Shown in pieces: positions 6,863 to 9,111 of a stretch of 9,111 nt of DNA (the first letter of the stretch is position 1; every line of letters starts with the position of its first letter). The stretch comes from Prosthecobacter sp. (GTDB lineage: Bacteria; Verrucomicrobiota; Verrucomicrobiia; Verrucomicrobiales; Verrucomicrobiaceae), in the NCBI GenBank assembly GCA_020216965.1, contig JAIWOJ010000049.1:1-9111 (forward strand), written 5' to 3'. A program made the position numbers and the translations under genes. The notes under the pieces are model-generated. The model was not told where the DNA came from. It saw only the letters and a program-made list of their open reading frames with translations, and did not search any database.

Positions 6863-6932
6863 CGCTTACCGCTTACCGATCACCGATCACCGAATACCGA
6901 TCACCGATCACCGATCACCGAATACCGATCAC
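6863..6932 (-). repeat. Right heptad array: ten 7-base units, CGATCAC-type, inverted relative to the left array
   Basis: Ten gap-free 7-base units on the plus strand read CGCTTAC twice (6863, 6870), CGATCAC twice (6877, 6884), CGAATAC (6891), CGATCAC three times (6898, 6905, 6912), CGAATAC (6919) and CGATCAC (6926). On the minus strand these are GTAAGCG, GTGATCG and GTATTCG, all fitting GTRNNCR, the same consensus as the left array on the plus strand. Degenerate units continue at 6856 (ATCCCAC), 6933 (TTACCAC) and 6940 (CGACCTC), almost to the DUF1552 start. It occupies most of the 121-base gap between the four-helix-bundle and DUF1552 genes. Confidence 0.88.
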
Positions 6933-6950
6933 TTACCACCGACCTCTACC

Positions 6951-8183
6951 ATGCCCACCACCCGCCGCCACCTCCTCCGCGCCTCCGGCGTCTCGCTCGC
7001 CTTGCCCTGGCTCGAAACCTTTGCCGCCAACTCGTCTGACGCTGGCTCACCCCAGCGGCTGCTCTTGTTCTGCCTGCCGCTCGGCATATTCCGCGAAGCC
7101 TTTGTGCCCAAACAAACCGGCACCGCCTACGAGAGCACCGAATACCTTTCGATCCTCAAGGATTTCCGCGATCAAACCACCATCATCTCCGGCCTGGAGC
7201 ATCCCATGGTCAATGGTGGCCACGCGGCCGAGTCGCGCATCTTCACCGGCGTGCCCTCCAACAAGCGCAACGCCCGCTCACTCGACCAATATCTCGCCGG
7301 CCGCATCGGCCAGGCCACGCGCTTCGACTCCCTCGCGCTTTCCGCCGGACGCAACATCTTCAGTTGGACCGATGGCGGCACCATGGTGCCTTCCGAGTCG
7401 AAGATGGCCAACGTCTATGCCCGGCTCTTCATCGAAGAAGGCGGCGCGGGAGCGCAGAAGCGTCTCCAGGAGATCGGCCATGGCAAAAGCCTCACCGACC
7501 TCGTCCGCCGCCAGGCCGAATCCCTCGGCGGCAGCCTCTCCAGCGCCGATCAACGCAAGCTCGGCGGGTATCTGGACTCCGTGCGGGAAACCGAGCGTCG
7601 CCTCGTGAAGTCCGAGAGCTGGGTCCACACGCCCAAACCCAAAATTGACCTGCCCGTGCCAAAGGACCCTGCCTCTGGCGCGGAGATCATCACCCAGATG
7701 CGCAACGTGTGTGACATCATCCGCCTCGCCTTCAAGACCGACTCCACCCGCGTCATCACCGCCGGCTGGTTCCAGCAAAACAACGTCAAGATTGAAGGCG
7801 TGACCAACGCCTACCATCCGCTGTCCCACCACGGCATGGACCCGGCGAACATCGCCCAGCTCAAGCTGATCGAACGCGCCTTCTTCGAGGAACTCAAACT
7901 CCTCCTCACCCATCTGAAGAACGACAAGGAAGGCGGTTCCACGCTCCTCGACCGCACCACCATCCTCGTCACCTCCAACCTCGGCAACGCCTCCAACCAC
8001 TCCAACAAAGACCTGCCCGTCCTGCTCATCGGCGGACGGTTCAAGCACGGCAGCCATCTCGCCTTTGAGCCCGGCACCACGCCTCTGAGCAACCTCTACG
8101 TCAGCATCCTCAACCAGTTCGGCCTCGCCGACAAAACCTTCGCCACCGCCACCGGCCCACTGAAGGGGCTGGAGATCGGATAA
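6951..8183 (+). CDS. Tat-exported DUF1552 (HXXSHH) family protein
   Basis: This 410-residue protein begins with a twin-arginine signal (TTRRHLLRASGVSLALPWLE, residues 3-22), so it is probably exported folded, as enzymes with cofactors or metals often are. The name-giving family motif HPLSHH is at residues 289-294, directly before GMDP. Other conserved-looking stretches are LPLGIFREAFVP (42-53), SGLEHPMVNGGHAAESRIFTG (about 84-104, with candidate metal-binding histidines) and, near the C-terminus, TTILVTSNLGNASNHSNKDL followed by PVLLIGGRFKHG. The last stretch resembles the end of DUF1501/alkaline-phosphatase-superfamily proteins, suggesting a hydrolase-like fold, but no activity is established. 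The length is normal for the family. It follows the right heptad array with no visible Shine-Dalgarno sequence, and the oxidoreductase gene follows after 23 bases. Its usual partner, the DUF1592-type cytochrome protein, is the gene before the four-helix-bundle insert; this supports a joint periplasmic role. Confidence 0.93.
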   Translation: MPTTRRHLLRASGVSLALPWLETFAANSSDAGSPQRLLLFCLPLGIFREAFVPKQTGTAYESTEYLSILKDFRDQTTIISGLEHPMVNGGHAAESRIFTGVPSNKRNARSLDQYLAGRIGQATRFDSLALSAGRNIFSWTDGGTMVPSESKMANVYARLFIEEGGAGAQKRLQEIGHGKSLTDLVRRQAESLGGSLSSADQRKLGGYLDSVRETERRLVKSESWVHTPKPKIDLPVPKDPASGAEIITQMRNVCDIIRLAFKTDSTRVITAGWFQQNNVKIEGVTNAYHPLSHHGMDPANIAQLKLIERAFFEELKLLLTHLKNDKEGGSTLLDRTTILVTSNLGNASNHSNKDLPVLLIGGRFKHGSHLAFEPGTTPLSNLYVSILNQFGLADKTFATATGPLKGLEIG

Positions 8184-8206
8184 TCACCCAACTGCCTCAA
8201 GAAGTT

Positions 8207-9111
8207 ATGAACCGCCGCACCTTCCTTCAAAAATCTGCCTTCGCAGGCACGGCCACAGCTTTGTCCGCCCGATCCTACGCCCAAGTCGCGGGTGCCAACG
8301 AACGTGTGCGGGTCGGCATGATCGGCTTTGGCCTCATTGGACGCATTCACACGCGCAGTTTCCATGGCTTGAAGGATCACAGCCAGGTCGTGGCGGTATC
8401 GGATTGCTTTTCGCCGCGCATGGATGCCTGCGTGGAGCTGGTGGGCGGCGGTTGCGCGAAGATTCCCGATTTCCGCAAGATGCTGGAGCGCAAGGACATC
8501 GACGCCGTCGTCATCTCCACGGGCGATCATTGGCACGGCCTGCAAACCATGCTGGCCTGCGATGCCGGGAAGGATGTGTTTGTCGAGAAGCCGCTGCACC
8601 TCTTCGTGCGCGAGGGTGAGTGGATGCAAAAGGTGGCCGCACGCACGAAGCGTGTCGTGCAGGTCGGCACCCAGCAGCGCAGCGCGGCGCATTATCACAA
8701 GGCGAAGGAACTCCTGCGCAGCGGTGCCATCGGCGACATCGTGAGCGTGCAGTGCAATTTCTTCCGCAACGTCATGCCCGGCATCGGCAACCCGCCGGAC
8801 TCCGATCCGCCCGCCGATCTCGACTGGGACATGCTGCTCGGCCCCGCGCCGCAGCGGCGCTACAATCCCAACCGCGCGCTCTATCACTTCCGCTGGTTCT
8901 GGGACTACAGCGGCGGGCAGATGACGAATCTCGGCCATCACTCGCTCGACATTGTGCACTGGATTTTCGACATCGAGGCACCCAAGGCCGTCAGCAGCAG
9001 CGGCGGGCGCTATTTCCTGAAGGACAACGGCGAGGTGCCGGACACGCAGGACGCCATCATCGAGTATCCGAAGTTCAACACCATCGTGCAGTTCCGCGAG
9101 TGCGCCGCCGG
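8207..9111 (+). CDS. Tat-exported Gfo/Idh/MocA-family oxidoreductase, C-terminus cut by window edge
   Basis: The frame opens at ATG 8207 and is still open at the last base (301 full codons). Residues 2-8 (NRRTFLQ) followed by a hydrophobic Ala-rich stretch to SYAQVA form a Tat signal. The NAD(P)-binding Rossmann fold starts at VRVGMIGFGLIGRIHTRSF (34-52; GxGxxG at 40-45), continues with AVVISTGDHWHG (100-111) and ends with the family's VEKPL (126-130), whose lysine is usually catalytic. Substrate-domain landmarks are VQVGTQQRS (151-159), LDWDMLLGPAP (205-215), YHFRWFWDYSGGQMTN (226-241) and LGHHSLDIVHW (242-252). The family oxidises or reduces sugars and sugar derivatives; the exact substrate cannot be read from the sequence. 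Export of a nucleotide-dependent enzyme implies a tightly held cofactor, as in the glucose-fructose oxidoreductase of Zymomonas. It is 23 bases downstream of the DUF1552 gene, probably in the same operon. Confidence 0.93.
   Translation, partial: MNRRTFLQKSAFAGTATALSARSYAQVAGANERVRVGMIGFGLIGRIHTRSFHGLKDHSQVVAVSDCFSPRMDACVELVGGGCAKIPDFRKMLERKDIDAVVISTGDHWHGLQTMLACDAGKDVFVEKPLHLFVREGEWMQKVAARTKRVVQVGTQQRSAAHYHKAKELLRSGAIGDIVSVQCNFFRNVMPGIGNPPDSDPPADLDWDMLLGPAPQRRYNPNRALYHFRWFWDYSGGQMTNLGHHSLDIVHWIFDIEAPKAVSSSGGRYFLKDNGEVPDTQDAIIEYPKFNTIVQFRECAA

Larger units (their letters stand above)
6325..6932 (+). other. Putative inserted cassette: four-helix-bundle gene bounded by inverted heptad arrays
   Basis: The unit consists of the left array, the IVP-family gene and the right array. 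Seen directly: the arrays share period (7) and the consensus GTRNNCR and point towards each other, and the gene between them looks lower in GC than its neighbours. Known of the families: DUF1592-type and DUF1552-type genes often lie side by side, and here they are separated only by this unit. Inference: the unit entered an existing operon without breaking either flanking gene. No transposase, target-site duplication or classical terminal inverted repeat is visible, so I do not call it an insertion sequence. The alternative is that the repeats spread first and the gene has always been there. Confidence 0.5.

Noticed and set aside
6863..6932. CRISPR array
   Set aside because: Units are 7 bases long and directly adjacent, with no spacers and no cas genes nearby.
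6325..6932. Diversity-generating retroelement, because the four-helix-bundle protein is related to Avd
   Set aside because: No reverse transcriptase gene and no template/variable repeat pair are visible in the window.
6320..6950. Classical insertion sequence
   Set aside because: No transposase and no visible target duplication; the inverted relation lies in tandem heptads, not in a single terminal repeat.

Overview
The window looks like a chromosomal piece of a GC-rich member of the Planctomycetota-Verrucomicrobiota group, most likely Verrucomicrobiota. This is inferred from gene content: a planctomycete-type cytochrome c protein of the DUF1587/1595/1592/1588/1585 architecture, a Tat-exported DUF1552 (HXXSHH) protein, an exported Gfo/Idh/MocA oxidoreductase, a sigma factor/FecR pair and a secreted leucine-rich-repeat protein. 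No rRNA or other marker gene is present, so the phylum is not proven.

Layout: (a) 1-904, minus strand: the N-terminal 301 codons of an exported right-handed beta-helix protein that runs off the left edge. (b) 905-999: a divergent intergenic region. (c) 1000-2795: an ECF-like sigma factor overlapping by 4 bases a membrane-anchored FecR-type anti-sigma/sensor protein. (d) 2838-3788: a secreted LRR protein. (e) 3842-6319: a large exported di-haem-motif cytochrome protein. (f) 6325-6932: a small four-helix-bundle gene (23S rRNA intervening-sequence protein family) lying between two arrays of 7-base repeats in opposite orientation. (g) 6951-8183: a DUF1552 protein. (h) 8207 to the right edge: a Tat-exported Gfo/Idh/MocA oxidoreductase, truncated by the window.

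Everything from 1000 to the right edge is on the plus strand with short gaps, so it could be one transcription unit. My reading (inference) is that the sigma/FecR pair senses something at the cell envelope and controls export of a periplasmic oxidative set (cytochrome protein, DUF1552 protein, oxidoreductase), perhaps linked to polysaccharide breakdown, with the divergent beta-helix protein as a candidate carbohydrate-active partner.

The most unusual feature is the four-helix-bundle cassette. It sits between the DUF1592- and DUF1552-type genes, which often occur as neighbours. All 16 clean heptads in the two flanking arrays fit one consensus, GTRNNCR, when both arrays are read inward. This looks like an inserted, possibly mobile or repeat-associated unit.
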